A stretch of 64,000 nt of DNA from Agreia sp. PsM10 (GTDB lineage: Bacteria > Actinomycetota > Actinomycetes > Actinomycetales > Microbacteriaceae): NCBI RefSeq assembly GCF_030433855.1, contig NZ_JARUXC010000006.1, positions 228,870 through 292,869 on the forward strand, in the 5' to 3' direction. Both the position numbers and the translations under genes were made by a program. The notes beneath the pieces were generated by a model that saw only the letters and a list, made by a program, of their open reading frames with translations, searched no databases and was not told where the DNA came from. Positions 31,767-39,998 of the stretch are shown here, in pieces. Position 1 is the stretch's first letter, and every line of letters starts with the position of its first letter.

Positions 31767-33250
31767 AGCGTCACGTCTGCCCGCTCCGACTCCTTCTGAT
31801 GGGTCGAGGCGTCCTTGTAGTCGGTGTAGGTGTAGGGGTTGTCGAGCATCTTGGCCTCGGGGGCGTCGGGGTTCATGCCCTGCGTCCAGGCGGGCTCGCC
31901 GAGTTCGCTCTGCAGGTAGTCGACGGTCGACTCGATCTCCTTCTTGACCGAGGCGAGGTCGTCGCCCAGCAGTTCGCCGTCGTACTTGGCGATCGCGCCG
32001 TCGACCATCACTGTGTGCACGTCGCCGCGCCCGGCCTGCAGTGCGATGTGCCCGTTCGGATTGAGGATCGGGTACATGGTGGGCGAGTGATCGTTCTTGA
32101 TGAGAACGATGTCGGCGCGCTTGCCGACCTCGAGCGAACCCACGAGGTTCTGCATGCCGAGGCTCGCCGCCCCGCCCCTCGTGGCCCACTCGACGACGTG
32201 CTCGGCGCGCAGGTGCGAGTGGGTGACGGTGTCGCCGTGCTCGTGCGCCTTGATGTGCTCCCACCCGCGATCCGCGCCGAGGGTCGAGCGCATGGCCGAG
32301 AACAGGTCGCTCGAGAACCAGACGCTGGTATCGACCGACAGAGACACAGGGATGCCGTGCTGACGCAGGATCCACGACGGCGGGTAGCCCTGGCCGCAGC
32401 TCAGCTCGCTCTCCGTCGACAGAGAGACGGATCCGCCCGTGGCGGCTATGCGCTGGTAGGAGTCGTCGCTGAGCGTGGCCGCGTGCACGTAGACCGTCTC
32501 GGGCGCCATGAATCCGTTCTCGTGCATGAGCCGGATGCCATCGTCGTTGGTCGCGCCCCAGACTCCGGCGTGGGTGGTGACCGGCAGCCCGAGCTCGCGG
32601 GCCGCCTCGAATGCGGCGCGCTCGGGGAACGCGGGGTCGCCGGTGACGTCGAATGCCAGCTGGAACCTCAGGTCGTCGGCGCCCGTGTTGTTCTTTGCGA
32701 GGAACGCGAGAACGTCGGGGTCTGCGGTCCACTCCCAGGGGCCGGCGAAGATGTTGCCGTAGGCCAGGACGAACCGCCCGGTCGATGAGCGCAGGGCATC
32801 GAGGGCCGCCTCGCCGTGGTCGATGGTGCGGAGCCCGTGCGACCAGTCGACGGTCGTCGTGACGCCCGCGTCGATCGCGTCGAGCGCCGACAGGCGGTTG
32901 CCCGCGTGCACGTCTTCGGGGCGGAAGCTCTTGCCGTGCTCGAGGTAGTACCAGACGAAGTACTGCGTGAGGGTCCAGTCGGCGCCGTAGCCGCGCATGG
33001 CGGTCTGCCACATGTGTCGATGGGTGTCGATCATGCCGGGCATCAGGATGCCGTCGGTCGCGTCGATCTCGAAGGTGCCGTCGGGCACGGCCAGGTGCTG
33101 GCCGATGGCCGCGATGCTGGTGCCGATCACGAGCACGTCGGAGTTCGTCAGGACCCGTCGCTGGTCATCGACGGTCACGACGGTTCCGTTGCGGAAGACG
33201 ATCGGACGGTCGTCGTCGGGCGGTTCGGGGGTGTTCGGGTTCTGCGACAT
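31763..33250 (-). CDS. Amidohydrolase (chlorohydrolase/deaminase-type metal hydrolase)
   Basis: 495 residues from ATG 33250, with GAAGGAG 7 bases before it. Metal-site motifs: MIDTHRHMWQT (two His), VTTHAGVWG (His), VYVHAATLS (His) and SLSVDTSVW (Asp). The N- and C-terminal strands form the composite domain of the AtzA/SsnA/guanine deaminase group. The exact reaction is unknown. Within this operon it may hydrolyse or deaminate a ring or chain intermediate before or after cleavage by the extradiol dioxygenase. Upstream frame extension to 33604 is antisense-free but lacks a start signal and overlaps LigA, so it is rejected. Confidence 0.85.
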   Translation of the reverse strand: MSQNPNTPEPPDDDRPIVFRNGTVVTVDDQRRVLTNSDVLVIGTSIAAIGQHLAVPDGTFEIDATDGILMPGMIDTHRHMWQTAMRGYGADWTLTQYFVWYYLEHGKSFRPEDVHAGNRLSALDAIDAGVTTTVDWSHGLRTIDHGEAALDALRSSTGRFVLAYGNIFAGPWEWTADPDVLAFLAKNNTGADDLRFQLAFDVTGDPAFPERAAFEAARELGLPVTTHAGVWGATNDDGIRLMHENGFMAPETVYVHAATLSDDSYQRIAATGGSVSLSTESELSCGQGYPPSWILRQHGIPVSLSVDTSVWFSSDLFSAMRSTLGADRGWEHIKAHEHGDTVTHSHLRAEHVVEWATRGGAASLGMQNLVGSLEVGKRADIVLIKNDHSPTMYPILNPNGHIALQAGRGDVHTVMVDGAIAKYDGELLGDDLASVKKEIESTVDYLQSELGEPAWTQGMNPDAPEAKMLDNPYTYTDYKDASTHQKESERADVTL

Positions 33251-33327
33251 GATTCGACTCCTTCGGCGATGTCTGGTGGGGGTGGTGCGGGTGAAGCGGG
33301 GTGCTGCTTGCGGTGGTGCTGGATGGC

Positions 33328-33702
33328 TCAGAGCGCGACGGTCGGGTAGTCCTTGCCGAGCCAGTGGGCGAGTTTGACGGCGTACTCCCGCTGGAACGCC
33401 AGCGGACCGGACTTCGTCTCGTAGTCGTCGTTGTAGAGGGCGATGAAGATCGTGAGGGTGAGAAAGAAGTGGGCGCCGAGTTCGAAGAGACGTGTGTAGT
33501 CGTGCTCGACGAGCGCGCGGCGCTCCTCGTCGGTGAACGAGAGCCAACTGGTCTTCTCGACCCGGTTCCCCGTGCCCAGCCAGGGGCCGTACTCGGTCTC
33601 CCATCGCTCGACCAGGCCATCCGGATCGGCCTTGTACGCGGCCAGCAGCTCGGGGTCGCGATCGACCTGGTAGAGGAACTTGTTCACGTAGTACTTGCTC
33701 AT
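33328..33702 (-). CDS. LigA-type small subunit of extradiol ring-cleavage dioxygenase
   Basis: 124 residues, mostly helical, with the LigA pattern VNKFLYQVDRDPELLAAYKA, YGPWLGTG near the middle and ALVEHDYTRLFELGAHFF. In protocatechuate 4,5-dioxygenase this alpha subunit covers the active site of the beta subunit. Its ATG overlaps the stop of the LigB gene (ATGA), so subunits are made in step. The 77 bases after its stop hold the ribosome site of the amidohydrolase. Confidence 0.85.
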   Translation of the reverse strand: MSKYYVNKFLYQVDRDPELLAAYKADPDGLVERWETEYGPWLGTGNRVEKTSWLSFTDEERRALVEHDYTRLFELGAHFFLTLTIFIALYNDDYETKSGPLAFQREYAVKLAHWLGKDYPTVAL

Positions 33703-34559
33703 CGCGGATCGCCTCCGGGGTACCAGGTCATGTACATCTCGCGGGTGTGGAAGAGGTCGAGCTCGTCGACGTAGGAGGCGGGAATCGCGCCCGCGATGCC
33801 CATCATGAGGATGAGGTCCATGAATCCGTGGGTGGCGTTGCCGGCCCCGGACATGGACTCGTGCGTGACGTTCTCGAGGATCGCGTCGATATCGCCTGAG
33901 GCCAGCCAGTCGATCGCCTTGCGGTCGAAGATGGGGTCGGGGCCCGTCTCGCCGAACTGGCGCGGACCTCCGAGCTCGAGCGACAGGTGCCCGCTGCCGA
34001 CGGCGGCGATGCGCAGGTCTGAGGGGTACTCGTCGATGATGCTGCGGATGGCCCGGCCCAGCTGCCAGAACCGCTTCGGGCTGGGCAGGGGCGGGGCGAA
34101 GATGTTGGTGTAGATGGGCACGACGGGCAGATCGGCGTCGGGCCTGGTCGTGATGATCGGGCAGATGATGGAGTGGTCGAGCTTCAGTTCGTGGCTGACG
34201 GAGAAGTCGAATCCGCGGTCGAGCAGACCCTGCAGCATAAAGCCCGAGAGCTCTTCGTGGCCGTCGAGCACATAGGGCGGGATGCCGAACTCGCGCTCCT
34301 CGTTGTAGAAGATCGCGTCGTAGGTGGGCTGCTTGCCGATGAGGAACGCGGGGTAGTTGTCGGAGAAGAACTGGTGGAAGTGGTCTGCCCCGACCATCAC
34401 GAGGATGTCGGGCTTCGCGGCGGTCAGCGTCTCTCGGTAGGCCTCGACCTTGCGCTTCCACTCGTCGGCCTGGGGCATGCGGCTTTCGGGCGGCGCCGTG
34501 GTGGCCTTCAGATAGAAGGGGTGGTGTGTGGTCGCCAGAACGGCGCTCAGTTCTGCCAT
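33699..34559 (-). CDS. LigB-type catalytic subunit of extradiol ring-cleavage dioxygenase
   Basis: 286 residues. Conserved iron-site features are ATTHHPF near residue 10-15 (His ligand), GADHFHQFF near 57-65, and a C-terminal THGFMDLILMMG. NIFAPPLPSP and the AAVGSGHLSLEL region fit class III (LigB) dioxygenases that open protocatechuate, gallate or related catechols with O2 and Fe(II). The substrate cannot be fixed; protocatechuate- or gallate-like acids are most likely given the LigA partner. It begins 2 bases after the stop of the citryl-CoA-lyase-like gene. Confidence 0.85.
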   Translation of the reverse strand: MAELSAVLATTHHPFYLKATTAPPESRMPQADEWKRKVEAYRETLTAAKPDILVMVGADHFHQFFSDNYPAFLIGKQPTYDAIFYNEEREFGIPPYVLDGHEELSGFMLQGLLDRGFDFSVSHELKLDHSIICPIITTRPDADLPVVPIYTNIFAPPLPSPKRFWQLGRAIRSIIDEYPSDLRIAAVGSGHLSLELGGPRQFGETGPDPIFDRKAIDWLASGDIDAILENVTHESMSGAGNATHGFMDLILMMGIAGAIPASYVDELDLFHTREMYMTWYPGGDPR

Positions 34560-34561
34560 CG

Positions 34562-35389
34562 TCAGGCTCCTTCGCCGGATGTGTCTGTTTCTGCAGAAGG
34601 GTCGGGGGTGGGCGGCACGTAGACCGCGTTGCGGTCGACCGAGTAGTAGACGTCGGGCCCGATCGGGCTCACCTGCTCTTCCCTGATGTGGCCGAGCAGC
34701 CCGGCCGTGCGGGCGAGCAGGGCGAAGCCGCGCAGCATCGTGACCGGCAGCCCGAGGTCGGCAAGGGCCGCGCCCGCGACTCCCGCGCCGTTCAGGGGGA
34801 GGTTCTTGCCGAGCACCTCGTGCTGCACCCGGCCGATGGCCGCGAACAGCCGCAGGTGCGGGCCGAGGGTGCCTTCCTCCTCGGCGATGCGCATGATGAC
34901 GGGGGTTCGTGGGTCGCCGTCTTTATGCACCGGATGCCCGAGGCCGGGAATGCGACGCTTCTCGGATTTCGCAGCATGCAGGGCCGTGCGCGCCACCTCG
35001 TCCCAGTCGGCGTCATCGAAGGCCGTCGTGTCGGCATCGAGGGACTGCACGATCGCGTCGAGGTAGAGGCCCGTGTCTTCGGTGACCCCGAGAAAGCGTG
35101 AGCCGCCGCCGAGCAGGCCGGCCGCGACCGCTCCCTGAAGCGAGTCCGGGGCGCTGTAGTAGGTGAGCCGCGCGGCGATTGCGGTCGGTGTGAAGCCGTG
35201 GTCGGCAAGCGACACGAGCACCGCCTCGAACACCCGGCCCTCGGCCGCCGTCGGTCGCCTCTTGGCGACGAGCCAGAACGCCAGCTCGCCGAAGGTGACC
35301 TTGCCGAGAAGATCGGCGCTCAGATCCTGCCCCAGCAGCGAGATGCTCGAGAGGTCGCTCGTTCCGATTCCGGTGGGGTAGTCGGTCAT
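34562..35389 (-). CDS. Citryl-CoA lyase-like (citrate synthase superfamily) protein
   Basis: 275 residues, shorter than citrate synthase (~430), as in citryl-CoA lyases. Typical stretches: GELAFWLVAKRRPTAAEGRV, LTYYSAPDSLQGAVAAGLLG, GLGHPVHKDGDPRT (catalytic His region) and QVSPIGPDVYYSVDR at the end. Such enzymes split citryl-CoA or close analogues into an acyl-CoA and an oxo acid. Beside a class III CoA-transferase and a meta-cleavage dioxygenase, it may cleave a CoA-activated tricarboxylic ring-fission product to acetyl-CoA-type units. Its ATG overlaps the stop of the CoA-transferase gene. Confidence 0.8.
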   Translation of the reverse strand: MTDYPTGIGTSDLSSISLLGQDLSADLLGKVTFGELAFWLVAKRRPTAAEGRVFEAVLVSLADHGFTPTAIAARLTYYSAPDSLQGAVAAGLLGGGSRFLGVTEDTGLYLDAIVQSLDADTTAFDDADWDEVARTALHAAKSEKRRIPGLGHPVHKDGDPRTPVIMRIAEEEGTLGPHLRLFAAIGRVQHEVLGKNLPLNGAGVAGAALADLGLPVTMLRGFALLARTAGLLGHIREEQVSPIGPDVYYSVDRNAVYVPPTPDPSAETDTSGEGA

Positions 35390-36552
35390 GATCTGAGCCA
35401 GTCCTTGATCTCGGTGTCGTCGGCGCCCAGCGCGGGCGGCGCGCTGCGGTAGGCAGGAGGGGTGAGCGAGAAGTCGATGGGGTTCCTGATCATGGGCACG
35501 GCACTCTCGCCCTCGCCTACGAGCACCACGGGCTCGAGGCCGAGGCTCTCGGCGAGGGCCACGCCCCCGTCGATGGTGTTGATCGGCCCGCAGGCGACGC
35601 CGGCCTGTGTCAGTCTCTCGAACCACTCGGACACGGTTGCGGTCGCGAGTGCCTCCAGCAGCAGGGGGCGCAGCTGCTCCCGGTTGCGGTTGCGCAGTTC
35701 GGTCTTCGCGAAGCGGGGATCGTCGGCCAGGTGCGGGAGCCCCAGGGCGGTGGCGAGCTTCACGAACTGGGCGTCGTTCGCGGCGACGATCACGATCTCG
35801 CCGTCGCTGGCCGCCAGGGGCTCGTAGGGGAACAGGCTCGGATGCGCGTTGCCCATGCGGAACGGCACCTGGCCGCCGGCGACGAACGTCGAGCTGTGGT
35901 TGGCCATCGCCGAGAGCGCCGTCGACAGCAGGTTCACCTCGACGTGCTGTCCCCGGCCTGTTCTGTTGCGGTGGTTCAGGGCGGCGAGGATGCCGATCGT
36001 GGCCTGCATCCCGGTCATGATGTCGAAGACCGAGACGCCGCTGCGGTAGGCGGGTCCGTCGGGTTCTCCGGTAAGGCTCATCAACCCGGATGCGGCCTGC
36101 ACGATCAGGTCGTAGCCGGGCAGCGCCGCCCCGGCCTGTGAACCGAACCCACTGATCGACGCGTAGATGACGGCGGGGTTCAGAGCCGCGACGGAGTCGT
36201 AGTCGAGCCCGAACTTGGTCAGGCCTCCGGGCCGGAAGTTCTCGATCACGATGTCGGCTCGCGCGGCGAGTTCGTGAGCGAGTGCCCGGTCGCCCTCGTC
36301 GCCGAAGTCGAGCACGACGTCGCGCTTGTTTCGGTTGATGCCGAGGAAGTAGGTGGAGACGCCGTCGCGTTCGGGCGGTGCCCAGTCGCGGGTCTCGTCG
36401 CCCTTGGGGCTCTCCACCTTGATCACGTCTGCGCCCAGGTCGGCCATGAGCTGCGTGGAGTACGGGCCGGCGAGCACGCGCGAGAAGTCGGCCACAACGA
36501 GGCCGGCGAGAGGGCCTGATCGCGGGGCGGAACTGGGGTCTGGAGTCGTCAT
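35386..36552 (-). CDS. Class III CoA-transferase (CaiB/BaiF family)
   Basis: 388 residues from ATG 36552; an ATG at 36561 is nearly as good. Family marks: LAGLVVADFSRVLAGPYST, MADLGADVIKVESPKGDETR, NIN/RNKRDV, and PGYDLIVQAASGLMSLTGEP with the catalytic Asp. These enzymes move CoA between carboxylic acids in the cytoplasm. It is the first gene of the six-gene aromatic operon and probably activates the ring-cleavage product that the lyase then splits. A frame open to 36597 would cross the palindromic GCGGACA operator and is rejected. Confidence 0.85.
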   Translation of the reverse strand: MTTPDPSSAPRSGPLAGLVVADFSRVLAGPYSTQLMADLGADVIKVESPKGDETRDWAPPERDGVSTYFLGINRNKRDVVLDFGDEGDRALAHELAARADIVIENFRPGGLTKFGLDYDSVAALNPAVIYASISGFGSQAGAALPGYDLIVQAASGLMSLTGEPDGPAYRSGVSVFDIMTGMQATIGILAALNHRNRTGRGQHVEVNLLSTALSAMANHSSTFVAGGQVPFRMGNAHPSLFPYEPLAASDGEIVIVAANDAQFVKLATALGLPHLADDPRFAKTELRNRNREQLRPLLLEALATATVSEWFERLTQAGVACGPINTIDGGVALAESLGLEPVVLVGEGESAVPMIRNPIDFSLTPPAYRSAPPALGADDTEIKDWLRS

Positions 36553-36570
36553 CGTCACCATATCTGAACT

Positions 36571-36596
36571 GCGGACAAATGTCCGCGATGCGGACA
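36571..36596. promoter_or_regulatory. GCGGACA palindrome, probable IclR-type operator
   Basis: GCGGACAAATGTCCGC (36571-36586) is a perfect 16-bp palindrome, and a third half-site GCGGACA follows at 36590-36596. It lies 19-44 bases before the CoA-transferase start. The IclR regulator at 39167-39970 is the nearest candidate (inference). Confidence 0.6.
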
Positions 36597-36603
36597 CGAG
36601 CCA

Positions 36604-37030
36604 AGTATGCGCCTCCAGGAGGCGACCGTCAATGCTTCAGTTCGTGACCCGGGGCGTATTGCTGAACCCATTGTGGATGTTGGTCCCTACTTCGCCCCTA
36701 TCCTCCACTCGCTCGCCAGTGGGATCGGACACGGCTCCCGCTTACCCGTATAGCGAATGTAGAAAATATCTATAAATGCCGCCAAAAAGCACTATTACAA
36801 TTTAGGAGGCAACACGCTTTGAAATTATTGCTCAAATAAATTAGTCTGGCGCGCGGGGGCTTCGTTGCCATGCACCAGGTTTCGAAGCAGCGGCGAGATC
36901 CTGTCCTGATTATTGAGTTTTTGTCGGCTCGCGTAATTAATAAGACGGACACGTGTCTTCCCAGGTAACGAGCTCTTGCTCACATAGCGCCGGCGACCCT
37001 GCCGCCTGCACAACGCAACTGGAGGCATCG
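36604..37030 (+). other. AT-rich upstream region of the LAxTG surface protein
   Basis: 427 bases with no supported gene; 36740-36960 is far richer in A/T than its surroundings. TATAAAT at 36770-36776 could be a -10 box. AGGAGG at 36804-36809 precedes a tiny frame beginning TTG AAA TTA at 36819 that stops after six codons, a possible leader peptide. The surface-protein gene starts at 37031 with GGAGG 5 bases before the ATG. Confidence 0.4.
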
Positions 37031-38485
37031 ATGACATCGTTGTTAAATTCTGTCGAGAATTCACATGGAAAACGTCGTGCACGAGCGAAACAGGTCGGGA
37101 TGGCGGGCGCGTTCGCGGCCAGCCTCATAGGTTTATCGCTGATGGGAGCAGGGCCTGCCATAGCCGCACCGCAGCCCATCCTCCCGGATGTCGCCGCTGG
37201 GCAGACACCGGTTCAGATTGGAGGCTCCCCGAACTGGGTCGGTTACCAGGTCATCGACAGCGCCGGACTTCCGGAGGAAACGACAGGCAACCCTTGGCCG
37301 CTCGTCGATTCCTTCTACACGCTGCCCAAGACAGGGCCGACAACACTCATCATGCAGCCCCGCCAGCCCGACGTCGCTACCGGCTACCAGGTCCCACCGG
37401 CAAATCTCGGACCGGTAAGCGTCACCGTGACGCCTGACGGAGGCAATGCGACGCTCGATGCCAACCTTCGATTCGACCAGACTGTTGACGGAGCCATGGA
37501 GAACGGTCGGTTCCCGGCACCCAGCGTGAATCTGCTCAGCGACGGCGACTTCGAGAGTTTCCGCCGAGGTGGATGGACGCTGAACTATGACTTCACCAGC
37601 CTGCCCGGAGGGTCTCTGCCAGCGGGAAGCTTGTTCAAAACTCTCGACGTCGACGTCTGTGGCACACCGAATGAGGGCGTGTCCATGACAAGCAGTGCCA
37701 GCGGTGAATGGCTCAACTTTGACCTCGTCTACCAGAACCCCAACAGGGCGAGCAATGTTGCGGCTCCGATCACAACGTTCGACCCGGACACGTCGACATA
37801 CGCTCAGGCCCCGAACTGTGGCGACATCAACATGTCCAGCTTCTTCTCCACCACACAGGACCTGACCAATCTCACGGTGCACCTCCAGAACGCGAGCGGT
37901 GCAGGGTGGGTGTATTTCACCCTGTACAGCCCGTCCGAGCTTCTTCCCACGTTCTCGATTGTGAAGGACGACGAGACTGATACGGCGTACCCGGGTCAAG
38001 AGCTGACCTACAACCTCGACGTCACCAACACCTCGGCATCCGGTTCCATCGACGTTCCCGTCTCGGACGCATTGCCTGAATCGCTCGAGTTCGTGTCAGC
38101 CTCAGATGAAGGTGCCTTCGACGAAGCAAGCAACTCTGTTCTGTGGACGATTCCGTCGCTCGCTGCGGGCGAGGTCAGAACCTTGCAGGTGACTGTGCGC
38201 GTGGCTGCGGATGCCGTAGTCGGAAGTGTCATCGAAAATACAGCGAATGTCACGGCACCGACCTGTGCCGAGGAATGTGTTTCCACGGACACTGACACGG
38301 TCGTGACGAAGCCCGTCGTGCCCCCAACGCAGCCGGGCGGAGTTGCACACGCGGCACCCGGAGCGCCCACGCCATCCTTGGCAGCAACGGGAACAACCAC
38401 CTTGGGTTCCGGAATCGCGTTTGCGGTCCTTGCGTTCCTGTTCGGCGGGTTCCTCGTCTACCGGCGTATCGCCACAAGGGCTTAG
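37031..38485 (+). CDS. LAxTG-anchored surface protein with a DUF11-type domain
   Basis: 484 residues. After a basic start (GKRRARAKQ) comes a signal peptide ending near GAGPAIAAPQ. The middle (about 60-310) is beta-rich and unrecognised, with two cysteines in DVDVCGTPNE and APNCGDINM. Residues about 320-435 form a DUF11-type Ig-like repeat (PGQELTYNLDVTNTSASGS). The end is LAATGTTTLGSGIAFAVLAF followed by YRRIATRA, an LAxTG sortase signal, membrane helix and positive tail. It is therefore fixed to the cell wall. GGAGG sets the start at 37031. The AT-rich surroundings suggest transfer. Function: probably adhesion or wall structure. Confidence 0.85.
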   Translation: MTSLLNSVENSHGKRRARAKQVGMAGAFAASLIGLSLMGAGPAIAAPQPILPDVAAGQTPVQIGGSPNWVGYQVIDSAGLPEETTGNPWPLVDSFYTLPKTGPTTLIMQPRQPDVATGYQVPPANLGPVSVTVTPDGGNATLDANLRFDQTVDGAMENGRFPAPSVNLLSDGDFESFRRGGWTLNYDFTSLPGGSLPAGSLFKTLDVDVCGTPNEGVSMTSSASGEWLNFDLVYQNPNRASNVAAPITTFDPDTSTYAQAPNCGDINMSSFFSTTQDLTNLTVHLQNASGAGWVYFTLYSPSELLPTFSIVKDDETDTAYPGQELTYNLDVTNTSASGSIDVPVSDALPESLEFVSASDEGAFDEASNSVLWTIPSLAAGEVRTLQVTVRVAADAVVGSVIENTANVTAPTCAEECVSTDTDTVVTKPVVPPTQPGGVAHAAPGAPTPSLAATGTTTLGSGIAFAVLAFLFGGFLVYRRIATRA

Positions 38486-38509
38486 GCGCTTAGAGCCAAC
38501 GTACTGGTA

Positions 38510-38554
38510 CACAAATGCCGCGTCCCGCCATAAGGCTGTGACGCGGCATTTGTG
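38510..38554 (+). terminator. Strong hairpin terminator after the surface-protein gene
   Basis: CACAAATGCCGCGTC (38510-38524) pairs perfectly with GACGCGGCATTTGTG (38540-38554), 15 bp, followed by ATTATT. It lies 25 bases after the stop. Confidence 0.85.
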
Positions 38555-38643
38555 ATTATTCTGCATGCATCAGTGCGACGCGAGTTGTTGATTGCACATA
38601 GTAATTTAAAACATGGGGCCTCGCACCAGTATCAGGAGGTTTT

Positions 38644-38922
38644 ATGTCCAGTCAGTTCTTTCTCGTTGTCGAGGCCAACCTGTCAGTCAGCTCATGGGGC
38701 GCGAAGATCTCTACCACTGAGCCGACTGACGAGTTGTCCGCCTTAGCCCTGCTAGAACGTGTCGTCCGTGGCGAGGCGCCTGAGGTTTACGTACCCTACA
38801 AAAAGGGTGTGACCGTTCGCGTAAACGAACGGTCATACCTGGATCTTTCGATGTCACGGGCCACGCCGGCCCGTGAGACCCGTATCACCGTTGCGGAAGT
38901 GGTTATCGACCGCTCATACTGA
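38644..38922 (+). CDS. Small hypothetical protein
   Basis: 92 residues, soluble, with no recognised family. An excellent ribosome site AGGAGG lies just before the ATG, which is the main support. The sequence has beta-strand character (QFFLVVEANLSVSSWGAKIS, ITVAEVVIDRSY). GC content is lower than the chromosome average, like the neighbouring surface-protein gene. The next 130 bases hold no gene. Confidence 0.65.
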   Translation: MSSQFFLVVEANLSVSSWGAKISTTEPTDELSALALLERVVRGEAPEVYVPYKKGVTVRVNERSYLDLSMSRATPARETRITVAEVVIDRSY

Positions 38923-39053
38923 TGTGCCTCTGCCCAGATGGGACTGGATCGGAGGTGTCGTACTTTCCGGTCACGGGTCGGACCCGCGCACGGAGATCTG
39001 TGGCTGGTTCCGCTGGCGAGCCGATGGAGGGTGGCGGGCGAGTTTGTCTCACC

Positions 39054-39137
39054 TCACCTCATCGCGATGCCACGCCGGTACTTGAACTTGTTGAAGCACC
39101 GTTCGACGGCGTCATGACCGCGGTCCTGAAGTCGCTT
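39054..39137 (-). pseudogene. Remnant of an IS5-family transposase
   Basis: The minus strand encodes RLQDRGHDAVERCFNKFKYR followed by RGIAMR and a stop. This matches the C-terminal HDAVERCFNxxKxxRGIA segment of IS5-type (IS427 group) transposases. The rest of the element is missing. It marks past IS activity at the edge of the AT-rich acquired segment. Confidence 0.7.
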
Positions 39138-39166
39138 TGACAACACGTCTCAGCTCGGATAGCCGA

Positions 39167-39970
39167 TCACGGGTCGACGATCTCGCTGAACGGTCGGGCC
39201 TCGAGCCGAGCCCAGTCGGCCGAGATGTGAGCGGCTGTCTCCAGAAGGTGGCTGAGGTGGCGGTCCACAAGTTCGGAGGTCGCCGTCTCGGCGGCGTGCA
39301 CGGTGACGTTGACCGCGGCTCGTACTGTTCCCGATCCGTCGCGCACGGGGGCGGCGATGGAGCGCACCCCTGGAGCGAGCTCCTCGTCGGCGAGTGCCCA
39401 GCCGCACTCGCGCACTCGGGCGAGTTCGCGGTCGAGGTCGGCGCGGTCTCGGTGGGCGATCACCACCCGCGACAGGCTGGGCTGGTCTAGCGCGAGTTCC
39501 AGCGCATCCGGGGCCAGCCAAGCCAGCAGCACCTTGCCCTGGGAGGTGACCACGGCGGGAAACCGTGTGCCGATCTCGACGCGCAGCGCGATGATCTTCG
39601 GCACTGCGACCCTGGCCGTGTAGATGATGTCGCTGCCACTCAGTTGGGCCATCGACGACGACTCGCCGGTGAGGTGCACGAGGGCCTCGAGATGAGGCCT
39701 CGCAACCTGCCAGAGGCCCTGCGAACTGACGAACGCGTAGCCCAGGTCGAGCACGCGCGGAGTGAGTTCGAACATCGACGCGTCCTGGCGCACGTAGCCG
39801 AGCTCGATCAGGGTGGCGAGCAGTCTGTGCGCCGTCGGCCGCGCGAGGGTGGTCTCGGCGGCGATCTCGGCCAGCGACATGCGGGTGCGGCCGTCGGAGA
39901 ACGCTCCGATGATGTCGAAGCCGCGCGCGAGGGCTTCGACGAAGTTCGCGGATTCGCTACGGCCTGCCAT
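39167..39970 (-). CDS. IclR-family transcriptional regulator
   Basis: 267 residues. A winged helix at about 8-70 (RMSLAEIAAETTLARPTAHR) is followed by the IclR effector domain with DIIYTARVAVPKI, SQGKVLLAWL and EELAPGVRSIAAPVRDGSG. It resembles PcaR/PobR-like regulators that respond to aromatic acids. It may control the ring-cleavage operon through the GCGGACA palindrome at 36571, 2.6 kb away across the acquired segment (inference). An alternative target is the adjacent MFS gene, though that is better explained by the LacI protein. Confidence 0.85.
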   Translation of the reverse strand: MAGRSESANFVEALARGFDIIGAFSDGRTRMSLAEIAAETTLARPTAHRLLATLIELGYVRQDASMFELTPRVLDLGYAFVSSQGLWQVARPHLEALVHLTGESSSMAQLSGSDIIYTARVAVPKIIALRVEIGTRFPAVVTSQGKVLLAWLAPDALELALDQPSLSRVVIAHRDRADLDRELARVRECGWALADEELAPGVRSIAAPVRDGSGTVRAAVNVTVHAAETATSELVDRHLSHLLETAAHISADWARLEARPFSEIVDP

Positions 39971-39998
39971 GGGGTCAGTATCCCCTATGCGACGCGCG

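Noticed and set aside
33251..33604. N-terminal extension of the amidohydrolase into the LigA gene
   Set aside because: A strong ribosome site at ATG 33250 and the complete composite domain start there.
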